The notes beneath the pieces are model-generated. The model worked only from the letters and a program-made list of their open reading frames with translations. It made no database searches and was not told where the DNA came from. Made by a program: the position numbers and the translations under genes. From positions 79,351,567 to 79,415,566 of the forward strand of contig CM053269.1 of assembly GCA_028583415.1 (NCBI GenBank): a stretch of DNA of 64,000 nt. The letters run 5' to 3'. Source of the stretch: Protea cynaroides. Its lineage: Eukaryota > Streptophyta > Magnoliopsida > Proteales > Proteaceae. Shown here one piece after another: positions 32,866 through 44,000 of the stretch (position 1 is its first letter; every line of letters begins with the position of its first letter).

Positions 32866-33635
32866 TCATATGAATCTATACCTTTGACGCTCAGATGTGT
32901 CCCACACTACATCCCTTGCTATGAAGTCAGGGCAAGTAGTCCATACCTCATAAACTAACTCTGTATCTCCACGTTTTGCTAATATGCCTACAATAACATT
33001 AGCTTCTCTAAAGCAGTGTGTTATCCTTATCTCAATATTTACTAATCTTTCCATCAGACCTCTCCATTGGTGCAAAACAAACCATGGGGGATCTATTTTT
33101 AATAGGCTATCCACCACAATTTTTGAATCACATTCAATCCATAAGTGGCTCACATCAAGACACAATGCATGCGTCAACCCTTTCATAGCAGCTAGCAACT
33201 CTGCTTGGTAGTTAGTTTTTTGATCCAGGAAGGCCAAAAAAGCTAACAAGACAGTCCCTTGATTATCCCAAAACACACCACCAGTTCCTACATCTCTTGG
33301 GTTCCCAAAGAACACCTATCAATGTTAAGTTTGCGCCACTTTCCTTTAGGCTTGATCCAAAATACAGGTCGAATTTCTTGTACACTGCTTCCTTTTGTCT
33401 TCAAATTAAAATATTGTTTAATATGCAAATCTGCCATCCTTCTTACTTCACATGGTTTTAGCTCTGAAGAAGCTATCATTTTAACCCTTATATCATATAG
33501 TACTCTTCTTGGCGTTAACCTGATTCCATCATAGCATGCCATGTTCCTTGCCTTCCAAATATATTCCAAAGTAATAAACAATAAGAAATCCATGTCTCCT
33601 TTAATGGTATCAGTCTTTTCTTCCTTCTCCACCAA
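32866..33635 (-). pseudogene. LINE C-terminal RNase H-like domain, frameshifted
   Basis: Frame 33635-33288 runs up to WRKLNIDR (first Asp strand), then frame 33315-32866 continues with TNYQAELLAAMKGL (catalytic Glu), LWIECDSKIVVDSLL (catalytic Asp) and HCFREANVIVGILAKRG, where the usual Asp before the last Ala/Leu is Gly. One frameshift separates the two frames. Confidence 0.8.
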
Positions 33636-34470
33636 TCAAATAGCAAATCAGTCGTATGGAAACCCTCCCATCTTAGATTATATATGGCCAAGGTTCTTAA
33701 CCATATTTTTTTAGCAAAACAGCATTCCAAAAAAACATGATTAAAGCTTTCATCAGATTGTTTGTATAAGTGACATCTAGAAGTGAGTGGTACCTGTTTT
33801 CTCCGTACTAAATCATTTGTAGGAAGCTTCTTGCTATACCATCTCCAACCAAACACTGAGGTTTTCGGCTCCAAATTTTTGCTCCATACTTCCTTAGACC
33901 AGGCTGGCCTCACATTTGAGTTTCGGTTATGTTGTTGTCATGCTGAAGAAACCAAAAACTTTCCATTGGCCTCTAAGGACCACATAGGTTTGTCATTAAG
34001 TCCAGGACTAATGGTGAAAGCAGAAATTCTATTTATGATTTCCTACAAGATAAGAGAAGTTACCATTGGGAAGTTCCAATCCCCATCCTTCACAAAATCT
34101 TCCACCTTTATAATCAGCTTCTGTCTTCTTGACATTGAAATGTCAAGATGTTCGCAATTGACTCAAAACCCAGCCATTTATCGATCCAGAAATTGATTTT
34201 TTTACCATCACCTAATATCGATCTTATATTCTGAGATGTACATTTCCAAGTCCCTTTCATACTCTTCCATACTGCTGATGTGACAAAAGTATACTTGAAG
34301 GCGTTATTCTCCATCAAATATTTAGATCTCATAAAGAATGCAAATAAATTATTCTTAGTGAGTGCCTTCCAAGTCAATTTAGATAATAGAGAGTTGTTTA
34401 CCTCATGTAGACTTTTAATGCCAAGTCCACCCTCTTGCTTAGGCCTACAAACCTGTTTCCAATTCACCAC
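33515..34470 (-). pseudogene. LINE middle region and zinc-binding RT region, broken
   Basis: Frame 34470-34114 has VCRPKQEGGLGIKSLHEVN and INFWIDKWLG, both typical of plant L1 ORF2 downstream of RT. Frame 33913-33515 has FGWRWYSKKLPTNDLVRRK and a Cys/His cluster (SRCHLYKQSDESFNHVFLEC region) of the zf-RVT type. A gap with stops lies between the two. Confidence 0.8.
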
Positions 34471-34514
34471 TATAGTTCTCCCTTAGTTAGGATCCCCACT
34501 CCTTATGAAATTCT

Positions 34515-35444
34515 TCATCCACATCTCAGCTTTTTGTAAGACAGTTTCAAGCCATTTATAGATAGAAATAAGAGTAAATGAAGGTGTTGTAGATTACTGA
34601 TTTCACCAACTCTACTCTCCACACTTAGTAGCCTTCCATTCCAAACTGAGAACTTCTTCTTAAGCCTGTCTGAAACTGATAAGAAATATTGTTTCTTTAT
34701 TCTTCCACTGAAAATTTTCACCCCCAAGTATTTTGTTGGAAACTTCCCTTTAGAGTACCCCAAAAAGGACTGAATTTCATTCCTTTTAGCAATTGGAACC
34801 CCATTGAAGAAACACTTGCTTTTTGATGGATTCACCTTCTATCCTGAGTAATCATAATATTGTTGTAGCATCACACTGAGAGACTGTGCATCACTACTAG
34901 TTCTAGCCTGTAGGAATAATAGAATATCATCTGTAAAAAATAAATGGGAAGCGGGGTGTGAGCTCCTACAATTAACATTCTTTAATGCTCCTCGTTGTAC
35001 CATCTCCTTCAGTCCTCTACACAGAACTTCTTCTGCGAGAACAAATAACATAGGTGACAGGGGGTCTCCTTGACGCAGCCCTCTACTTGCTTCAAAAAAT
35101 CCAACTGGACCTCCATTCAACATCACAGACATCCTTGTTGATTTAAAGAGAGTTGTCAACTTGTTAATAAAACACTTCGAAAATCCAAAGGCTTTCAATA
35201 CATCAAACGAAAAATTCCATTCGATGGTGTCAAAGGCTTTCTGAACATCCAACTTAAGGGTCATTGTTCCTTTCTTTGATCTTCTCCTCATTAAGGTGGC
35301 TAATTCTGATGCAAGACCAATATTATCCTGAATTAGCCTTCCTTTAACAAAGGCTCCCTGCTCCTCAAAAATCAAGTTCCCCAAAAACACACCCATTTGC
35401 ATAGATATAATCTTAGGCAAGATTTTATAGATGAAATTTCCCAC
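34515..35444 (-). pseudogene. LINE reverse transcriptase domain, broken
   Basis: Two frames, 35444-34839 and 34835-34515, carry the RT motifs in order: QGAFVKGRLIQDN, LKLDVQKAFDTIEW (first catalytic Asp region), ASRGLRQGDPLSPMLFVLAE, and HLFFTDDILLF (catalytic box, usually FADD). After a stop the second frame carries NPSKSKCFFNGV and FPTKYLGVKIFSGRIKK. It lacks the N-terminal part of the RT and all upstream domains. Inactive. Confidence 0.85.
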
Positions 35445-35717
35445 CGAAATATGCAGCTTTTGTTTTTGTGAAGAAGAGAGAAGTGTAAGAGAGGAGAGTT
35501 TCTATTTTACTTTCTTTCTTCTCTTAATAATTGCTCCAACACAAAGAAGCTTGTTTTCATTACTCCAAAAATTTAGATTCTAAAATCAGTTTGAATCTAA
35601 TTCTCCGTGAGAGCTCGAATCCAACTGGACTTATCAAATGTGATTCTACTCCAAAATGACTATGAAAGTCAGAATCTATAGAATCCAGAATATGAAGTTT
35701 TATAAAAAAGGCCCTAA

Positions 35718-36334
35718 AAGTTTTGGCTTTTATTGTGGCTTTTTAGTAATTAACCTGCTTTCTTGTACTAGACATCACCTAGCTTGAAGCTTGGATTTGC
35801 ATTGAACTGGGCCAGGTCAATCATGACATCACAAAATATATTGGTATCGAACACGGTACTGGTCGATGCTGAAACTGATCCAATACCAAAGGGATAGGTG
35901 GTTCAGCAAATAGGGTAGTGACATGTAGTATAAAAGATTTAAAAATATTAATAATTGATATCAACATATTATTAAATAGCATGTAGGAAACCAATATCAA
36001 AATCAAACCAACCCAATAATCGTCTGATAGAATCCATTAGTCCAACTTTTTACTACGTATACATATGATATACCGAAACTGAACCAATAGCGGATCGAAA
36101 AGAGTCTATTAAGCTAGCTTGATAACAAACCGATACCAAATCGGTCGTCAAGTAAAGTGTACAGTGCAACCCACCCCAACCTGAATCTCTTATTGAACGT
36201 ATTTTGAGTTACCCCTAAAAAGTCTAAGACTGACTTGGCTCAAACCAAAACTGACCGGAACTAGCCATTGACAATCCTAATTCAAATCAACTCAATTGAT
36301 TCTTAATTGGGGAGCACTAAGACAGTGAGTTTTT
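35718..36334. other. Unassigned DNA
   Basis: It contains several CCAATACCAAA / GGTATCG words that suggest old repeats; no gene seen. Confidence 0.3.
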
Positions 36335-36420
36335 TTTTTTAGGCCCTCGGATGACCTCTTAATCATGAGGTGCTGGACCGCCGGACCTTACCAATTGAGG
36401 TATTCCCTTGAGTTATTCAC
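36335..36420 (-). mobile_element. tRNA-derived SINE-like fragment
   Basis: On the minus strand it reads ATACCTCAATTGGTAAGG (close to a tRNA box A) through CATGATTAAGAGGTCATCCGAG (anticodon-arm to T-arm-like) and ends in an A tract (T at 36331-36341 on plus). Too diverged and truncated for a functional tRNA gene. Confidence 0.4.
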
Positions 36421-36659
36421 TCCATGGTTCAAGGTATCATTAACGGATCGATCGATTCATATCAGTTTTGGATTGGTTAATCCTGGGTCTGATTCTCAAT
36501 CCAAATTTGTTTTAATACTATTTTAATGAGGATCAGAACATGTGTCAATTTCTTATTTGTTCCATATACTGATCTGATCCGGATCGGATTAATGTTGTTC
36601 ATGACCGATATCATATCCAACACCTGGATATTGAACCATTATTCACACAACGTGTTATT

Positions 36660-36773
36660 GGTATTGAAGAACTATAGCTGTTAAGTCCTGGAGGTCGCTG
36701 GTCCAAATCCTACCAAAATCTTGGGTGCCTGTGTGCCCCAGCCAAGCCCTTTTGGAACCCCAAAAAAAAAAAT
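36660..36773 (+). mobile_element. tRNA-derived SINE-like fragment with poly(A)
   Basis: AGCTGTTAAGTCCTGGAGGT followed by GCTGGTCCAAATCC (close to a box B) and ending ...GGAACCCC with an 11-base A run. 5' truncated. Confidence 0.4.
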
Positions 36774-37613
36774 GATTCTAAATCTGCTTAAAATTCTTCT
36801 TCTCCCTGCATGGTTGATAAATCAGAAACAGAAATTTATAAACAACAAGGACTTGACAAAATTTGATTTGACCCGGTTGAACCAACTAGTATGATAAACT
36901 GAACCAACAAATTTCAAGAATTTGAGATTAGCCAAGCAGAGATAAGCTAGTATCCAGTGGAGGGTTGTAAGAGCTACAAAATCTAGATAAAACAACACAG
37001 AAGAGATGAAATTAAAATGGAAGAAGAAATAAACTTGTGTGGCTTGAAAAAGGTATGGTTGGCAAACTGCAATCCATTATCATATTATCCCTTCCATAGT
37101 TCATCTCATCCTCACACCTTCCACCAAAATAGATAATTTGCTCCATTTTTTAAATTATTAAAAAAAAATTGGATTCCGTTTATATCTATATATATAAACT
37201 CTTGTGCATCAGGCCTTTTGTCCAATAAGAAAAAGAAATTTTGGTATTATATATCATCCTGACAGTGCAAGCCATGATCGTATACGTGTACCGTCTATTT
37301 TTTAAATAGAAAAATTACAGAAGAATATAATTTAAAAGATATTATTATAATATATATAATGTACAGTAGGCCTCTACTTTCATCATCAGCCGCAAGATTT
37401 GGGCTGCTCTTACACCCTTATCTTCCACGTGGAAATTGTGGTCTCAAGAACAGTCCCTTAGCCACAGGTCACTCCTATAAGTGAATCCTTTTTTCTGGGT
37501 ACAAAGTGAATCTTCCCTTGGCTTTTTTCTGTCCATTCTTCATCCTCCGAAGTTGGAGACTCTGCTGCAACTTTGGCGAAGTCGCAAACACCTGTAACGT
37601 ATTCTGAATCCCT
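36774..37613. other. Unassigned AT-rich DNA
   Basis: No gene recognised. Short minus-strand frames at 37458-37725 overlap each other and the foldback element, and have no known features. Confidence 0.3.
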
Positions 37614-37622
37614 CCTTTCTTT

Positions 37623-37793
37623 GGATTGAAATCTTCTTCCGTGCACCAGTGCACCAGTCCGTCAGCCAAACATATGACAGGCTAGAATGCATTAGTATGT
37701 GTATCGATGTATTCCAGTCCATCAAATGGTTAGCTGCCGGCGTCCATCAAATGGTTAGCTGACGGACTGGCACACGGGAGAGGATATTTTTGC
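37623..37793. mobile_element. Foldback element copy (171 bp), subfamily with 62880
   Basis: Starts GGATTGAAATCTTCTTCC, ends GGGAGAGGATATTTTTG, with the 9-bp duplication CCTTTCTTT at 37614-37622 and 37794-37802. The stem is CCAGTCCGTCAGC / GCTGACGGACTGG. The loop side shares TAGAATGCATTAGTATGTGT and TGTATTCCAGTCC with the copy at 62880. An internal duplicate of CATCAAATGGTTAGCTG is present. Confidence 0.75.
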
Positions 37794-37802
37794 CCTTTCT
37801 TT

Positions 37803-39117
37803 TGCTTTTAAAATTTTCCTTTGTACTTGGCAAGAATTCCCTCGTTTCTTATCTCTCTTGAAGCTAGAGACAAGCTTGCGATATGAAATATAGTTTAAAA
37901 AAATAGATTATATATACTAAGTACAGAGAATAGAAATAAAATGAAAAAAAGAAAAGAAAAAGGGTCAGTCTGAAGTTGGAGAACGGGAGTTATGAATTCT
38001 GTTTGTTTTTATATTAAAGGTTTCCCAGTATTAAATGATGGAAAGGTTTTTTATTTTGTAAAATAAGATTTTTTATAGTTTATTTTAAGATAAAAGTTTT
38101 TTCTGATCAGTCTTTTAGGTAAGGAAATCTACGGTCTGAACCATTTTATCTTAAAAAAGATACAAAACTGAATACCTTTGGAATTGAAGTTTTCATAATA
38201 CCCTTCTCTTTCATCCAATCATCTACAAACACTCATTTTTGAAAACCACTCTGACTACCTCTCCCATTGTTTTAATGTAAACGCAAAGAAATATATCGAA
38301 AAAATAGTATAATTTTACATGGAGAAAATTTTTCATGTAAACTATAATTTGCATGGAAAATTTTATTAAAAAACAAAAGAAACAAGATTATAAGAAAAGG
38401 CATAAAAGAGATCAAATTAAATTTGTCAATGAGATGCTGCAATTTTGGTTATTTAATTTGTTGGAAATAAAGCCAAAAAAATATTGTTGATTTATTTAAA
38501 TTTTATTATCTTTATTCACATCAATTATCTTCTAACCAAACTGATTGAGAAAAAAAAATATTCAATTAAAATAAATAAAGAGTAAGGGAAAATCGCAATT
38601 GTGAGATATAAACCAAGTGGTTCACTATGGATGAGATTTTTTTTCCCTCAAACATATCAAATAGAATTAACATTTTCAAATAATATTTAGATATTAATAA
38701 GTAATAATGTGACAACTCCATAGGGTATGGGCCTACAAATGCTACCGCCACATTAAGACAAAATAATAATAATAATAAAATAAAATAAAATAAAATAAAA
38801 TAAATGAAGAAACCATAATTTAGTAGTGATAGTTTTATATGCAAATTTGTTTTATTTGTCAAAGTTAATGTATTTGGGTGTAAACTAAAATAAAATTTAA
38901 TAATTAAATGAAAAATGATTAGGAGTGACTCTCCTAATCAATATAATGATTATAAATTTTTATTTTTTTAATTCAAAAATTACTCCACTTCGTTTTAATT
39001 TCACTTATAACTGAACAAAGTCATCATGGATTGACAAAACAACTTTTTTTTCCGGCCCTACCATGCTCCTTCCACTTCCCCTAATGGAGAAAGGAAAAAA
39101 AAATACCTCTCGTCCGT
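37803..39117. other. Unassigned AT-rich DNA
   Basis: No gene. (AAAAT)n at 38763-38803. A short hairpin, GATTAGGAGTGACTCTCCTAATC, lies at about 38918-38940 (arms GATTAGGAG/CTCCTAATC). Confidence 0.35.
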
Positions 39118-39626
39118 ATGTATTATAGAATTAGATATTATCATGACATATATAGTTGTTTTGTATGATTTATAATTTATTTATATTTAAAATAAATTAG
39201 TATAATCTAAAATTTACAAATAGATTCTCTTTCGCATGTATTTTAGAATTAATTATATAATAAGTTATGACCTCTGTAAGTTAAAACTTGTTTTAAATGC
39301 ATATCGCACAATTGTACTATACTCAATCGTTTACAAAAAATATGTTAAAATACTTCATACTCCAAGCCTTGTTGTTTAAAACTTGTTTAATAAGCGTACC
39401 GTACTGTATTCGTATTTTAATCTACATCTTCAATGAGTAATGAGTCGATTAGTCCCATATCGTTTAATTTTCTTGTTGCCTTCTACATGTAACAAGGTAG
39501 GATTAAAAATTGTCACTTCCTTATAATTGCTTCTAAACTCATTATTTTGTTACTCGTTGAGGTGGGTTGTGGACTCTGGATCATAACAAATATATATTGT
39601 AGGCCAACATAGAACACACACACACA

Positions 39627-39663
<37 letters not shown>

Positions 39664-40380
39664 TGGATTCTTGTTTGGAGTCTTGAACAAACATAAAACA
39701 TCAATTAACTATTTGGTTGAAGATGATAATTCTTACCGTTTTATGATTAGATACATCATAAATGTCATTTGTTTTCATTGATTTAAGTATAATTCTTTAA
39801 TTTATGGAGTATATTGTCCTTTTTTTTCACCGTACCATATTATATTTCGTTCGTTTAAAACCCGTAATATCCATTTTAGTTTTTTTTGCCTTTCTTGAAA
39901 TGTTTGACCCTTTTTTTATTATACCGTTCTTGTTTTACACCATTTAAAACCCGTTCCATCCCGTTTGGTATAATTTATGATACTTATTTATATTTTAAAT
40001 AAATTAATATAATCTAAAATCTAAAAATAGATTAGAAGATTTTTTTTATTATTATGATAATCTATTATTATTTCTTTATGTCTAATGCTACCAAACGATT
40101 ATTATTAATGACTTATAATTTATTCTTATAAATAATTTATTATAAATTATTTATAAAACATAAATATAATTATACCAAAGAGAACTTAAATTAGAAGGTG
40201 ATTAGTCATTATTATGTTAATCTATTATGTTTTTAGGAAAATGTGAATAGTCTATTATTACTTTATGTCAAGTGGTATAAAAAAATTATTATTTATGACT
40301 CAAGATTTATTTTTATAAATAATTGTTTATTAATAATTTATAAATATAAATATAAATTATATTAAAAACAACCTTAACTT
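39118..40380. repeat. Cluster of AT-rich MITE copies
   Basis: 39957-40187 is a full copy of the MITE at 31736 (TTTGGTATAATTTATGATA ... TAATTATACCAAAGAGA). 39118-39300 and 40190-40375 hold partial copies with TTAAAATAAATTAGTATAATC and TTATGACTCAAGATTTATT. Between them are (CA)n/(CT)n at about 39610-39659 and no gene. Confidence 0.6.
39613..39660 (+). repeat. (CA)n-(CT)n compound microsatellite
   Basis: About 7 CA units followed by about 16 CT units. Confidence 0.95.
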
Positions 40381-41096
40381 TCTTTTTCTTTTTTTTGGTA
40401 AAAGACAACCTTAACTTTCATGTCATAATAAAATAAGCAAGGATTAGCTTCAGTGGGTTTTTTCTTTAACTACAGTTTATAGTGGATAAGCATGGATTAG
40501 CTTTCAACACTTTTCAGTCTCCGAACAAAATTATTGAGTCGTTTGTCCAAACGCCTGGGATATACGATTCGCCTGAATTAATACGCATCAGAGGCTCATT
40601 GTAGATCCCTATTTCACCTGTAATTTTTTCCCCTGTTCACACATACGTTCATCTCTGAAAAGGGTCAAGAACAATATACAAAATTTCAAGTAGGATTCTC
40701 CAGTGCGAACATATCCCAATCCCCAACATTTTTGCTAATTTATAGAGGTTTGTTTATCATCTTTGGCTTCTTTAATATGGTTTATAACCTCTCTCTTCTT
40801 TGTAGTGTGTCTGTGTTTCCATGATCTTAGTGTGGTTAACTACAGCTTACAGATGATATAGTATTATTCAATTGGTTTGACCTTGCTTAGTATCTTTGAT
40901 TTTGTTTTTTATTTAGTTAGATGATGTAGTAATGGAAATGGGTTTCTTTGATATAAGTAAAAGTTCATTAATTTTGCTGAATGGAAAGACTATAGAATGA
41001 GACTTACTATGCTTTTTATGGGTTTTCAGAGTTGGGAGCTCTTAGAAGTTTCCCAATCCAATTTTCACTGTTGTGAAGTTCTAAGGAGTAAAAAAG
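40381..41096 (+). promoter_or_regulatory. Promoter-proximal region and 5' UTR of AGT1, with a likely 5' UTR intron
   Basis: The start codon is at 41097, after AAAAAG. A plausible UTR intron runs from TATAGAG|GTTTGTTT (donor at 40748) to GGTTTTCAG|AG (acceptor ending 41029): T-rich, 282 bp, with no ATG-initiated conserved frame. GTGGATAAGC near 40483 contains GATAAG, an I-box-like light-response element, consistent with but not proof of photorespiratory gene regulation. TATA box and transcription start are not assigned. Confidence 0.4.
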
Positions 41097-44000
41097 ATGG
41101 ACTACGTTTACGCACCAGGCAGGAACCATCTTTTTGTTCCAGGGCCTGTCAATATCCCAGAGCCTGTCATTCGGGCTATGAACAGAAACAATGAGGATTA
41201 CCGTGCCCCTGCCATACCAGCCTTGACGAAAACTCTTCTGGAGGACGTTAAGAAAATTTTCAAGACAACTACAGGAACGCCATTTTTGATTCCCACTACA
41301 GGTACTTCAATTTTTAAATTTTTTTTTTTTGGAGGTGGGGGTTAGGGAGGGGACTGTGTTTTGGCATTTGTTATTTATGGCAGATGTTATTTTATCTTTG
41401 TGTACATTTGTTTAAGCTTCTCGTTAGTAGTTTGTGTTACTGATATTTTTCATTTCATGCTGAGGAATGAAACATGCGTCTTAGACTATTATGTTCTTAA
41501 TAAATTTCATTTGACTTTCTTGAATCCTGCACTGAATATTGTGGTAGAGAATTTCCCCATTCTGTATTTGCAAGATCAATTCTGCTGGAGGTTAATGGTA
41601 GCTGTTAAGGTTTAGATCGCTTATGGACTATATTATGATGACTGGCTTGAAGATTGAAAGATACACTGCTAGTTCATTTATAATTATCCTCCTATCTACT
41701 TTACCATGAAATAGCCCAAAACTTGTCCTTCATAAATCTACAGTTAAATAAATTAAAAGCCTCATTTGTAGTGTTTGTTATTCAAATTCTGTAGCTTAAA
41801 ATTCAGATCTATGGTTTGGTCTAATATAAAGGGATGCAAGACTCCTGCTAGATTTTGTTTTATCAACATGTAGGCATCTAAATGTTGGGTATTAGTTACA
41901 ATTCTACTTTGGATTTATATTGTGGGTGCACCCACTGGAAGGGTATATATTTGAGCTTCTGGTATTTTGGATTTAAATTGTGGAAGCACTCACTGTTAAA
42001 TTTCAATCTTATTGACAACTGATGTTTTGGAAGCTACTTATTGTTTAAGCTACAGAAAAGTGCCAATGAAATATTATAACTTGACTGAACCATTGAAAAA
42101 AGTTCTTGATTTTGCTAAGTTTGAGTACAAGACCGGAAGATATAGAAGATCCCTTCATGGGACCTCCCCTTAACCTCATATAAAGAACAACAATTGACCA
42201 TTATTCTTCTTCCCCCCCCCCCCCCCAAACAAAAAATAAAAAAATAAATAAATAAATGAAATAAAATTTCATCCCATCCACTTACAAGTACTTTTCTATG
42301 CTTGCAATTCGATCCTCAAAACATCTCCTACCGTAACAAGAGTGGGAGATAATATTTAGTACTAGAAGTTCATGGGACAATCTACAATTTCTATGGCATG
42401 GTTAGCCCTAGAGTCCTGCTATGGATCAGATTTTCATACATTTTCCCTCCAGTATTCTCCTCAGTTTTTCAGTGTGTGTAGAACTAAGACTTACAGAATG
42501 ATTGAGATGATATAGTGTTCTTGACCAGGTACTGGTGCATGGGAAAGTGCCCTTACAAACACATTGTCTCCTGGTGATCGGATTGTATCTTTCTTGATTG
42601 GGCAGTTCAGTCTTCTCTGGATTGATCAACAGCAGCGTCTTAACTTCAATGTTGATGTAATAGAAAGTGAGTGGGGCCAAGGTGCCAATCTTGACATCCT
42701 GGCATCAAAACTTGCGGTTGACAGTGCACATACTATTAAAGCTATCTGCATTGTCCACAATGAAACAGCAACAGGAGTCACCAACAATTTGTCTGCTGTG
42801 AGGAGATTACTTGGTAAGCATGTATTTCATTGGCCAAACTAAACTGTGCAATCTGTAAGCTAGTAATATTATCATTCTATGGTCTACCGAAAAAGGAAAA
42901 AAAAAATATTATCATTCTATCTTTAGTAGTGTGGTTTACCCTCTAATTCAAAGATTGATGTACATACTCTGTATTAAAGGTAAGAGCTTATTAAGTATTT
43001 TATCAGATATGGTACTGTTAGGATAGGTTTTCTAATATTGTTTTCTTAGAAATGAGGACACAGAAGATACTTGGTGAAGCCGAAAATAAAGTAGTGCTTC
43101 TTGTACATAGATAGTTAAAGATCCATGGATCAAATTAGATTTTTTATACACATATGAGTTCTAGGAACCCAAGTTAATGTCAAATGTATATAATTTATGT
43201 GCAAGAAAAGGGGTAGCCTATTCTATATTTCTTCTTCGCCATCATTGTTCTTCTTCTTTTGTTGGTGATTGGTGATTTGTGGGAGATTAAGCGTTTAGTT
43301 GGAAATCTGGATCTAATCTCAGTTACTCTTATCTCATTTACTAGGTTTTGCTGATAAAGCAAATGATTCCATATAGATGGTGAATCATCTGTTAAAAACT
43401 TCATCAAAGAAAACAACCATGCATTGTATATACAATCCCCCCCCCGGTGGGATTTCTAGTAGTTTGGATCAGTCATTTGAAATTAGAGATTATAAATTAT
43501 CTCCTGCTGAGAGAAATGTGTTCTGCCTCTATCTCCACAAATGATTAAAAAAATATCAGAACGCAGAGTGAGAGATTTCTTCTTTCTCCTCTCAGCTGTC
43601 AACCCTGTTGCGTCTCTTTAAGCAATAATTAATAATTCTGTGCCAGCCCAGAAGTAACAGTGAGGGATGGTACATCCAAATCATGGGCCAGAATGCCACT
43701 TCTGGCAATACATAAAATCAAAACAAGGATTATAAAATTCTGCCTGTTATTTCGATCCAAATACAAAGACCAACACATGCTCAGAAGTCGGAACATAAAA
43801 TGAAAAAGAGATGGGAAATTCTGTTTTATTGGGAGGTGCCATATTTGATATATTCAGATATGTATCCAAATAGGATGATTTCAGTTCTTATACCTTCTAT
43901 CATAATTCAGTTCATAAAAGATTAGCCTCTGGGGCATTTTAAGTATTCTAGCATTGAGGATTCTTGCGTAAGTTGCAATCTTCTGATTCTGCTTGTGGTT

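Larger units (their letters stand above)
32715..35443 (-). mobile_element. 5'-truncated L1-type LINE
   Basis: On the minus strand it reads RT, then an RT-associated zinc-binding region, then an RNase H-like domain, and ends in a 29-base poly(A) (T at 32715-32743). The 5' end starts inside the RT domain, so the endonuclease and ORF1 are absent, as expected from incomplete reverse transcription. A target duplication was not found. The array flank at the 3' side has no counterpart at the 5' side, suggesting a deletion at insertion. Confidence 0.85.
32303..35714 (+). mobile_element. PIF/Harbinger-like GGT-core element, copy 3, split by a LINE
   Basis: The left end GGGCCTATTTGATAAAACTT and the right end (complement of GGGCCTTTTTTATAAAACTT) are inverted repeats, and both arms continue with CTGGATTCT. 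TAA is duplicated exactly (32300-32302, 35715-35717). The GGT array occupies 32500-32712 and is cut by a poly(T) tract at 32715, where a minus-strand LINE begins. The remaining right arm starts at about 35444. Without the LINE the element would be about 680 bp, like copies 1 and 2. Confidence 0.75.

Noticed and set aside
34839..35444. A host gene encoding reverse transcriptase
   Set aside because: Motif order, broken downstream frames and the 3' poly(A) identify a truncated LINE.
36335..36420. A functional tRNA gene on the minus strand
   Set aside because: Box A-like sequence is present, but the acceptor stem does not pair, the T-loop is lost, and a poly(A) tail follows; SINE-like remnant fits better.
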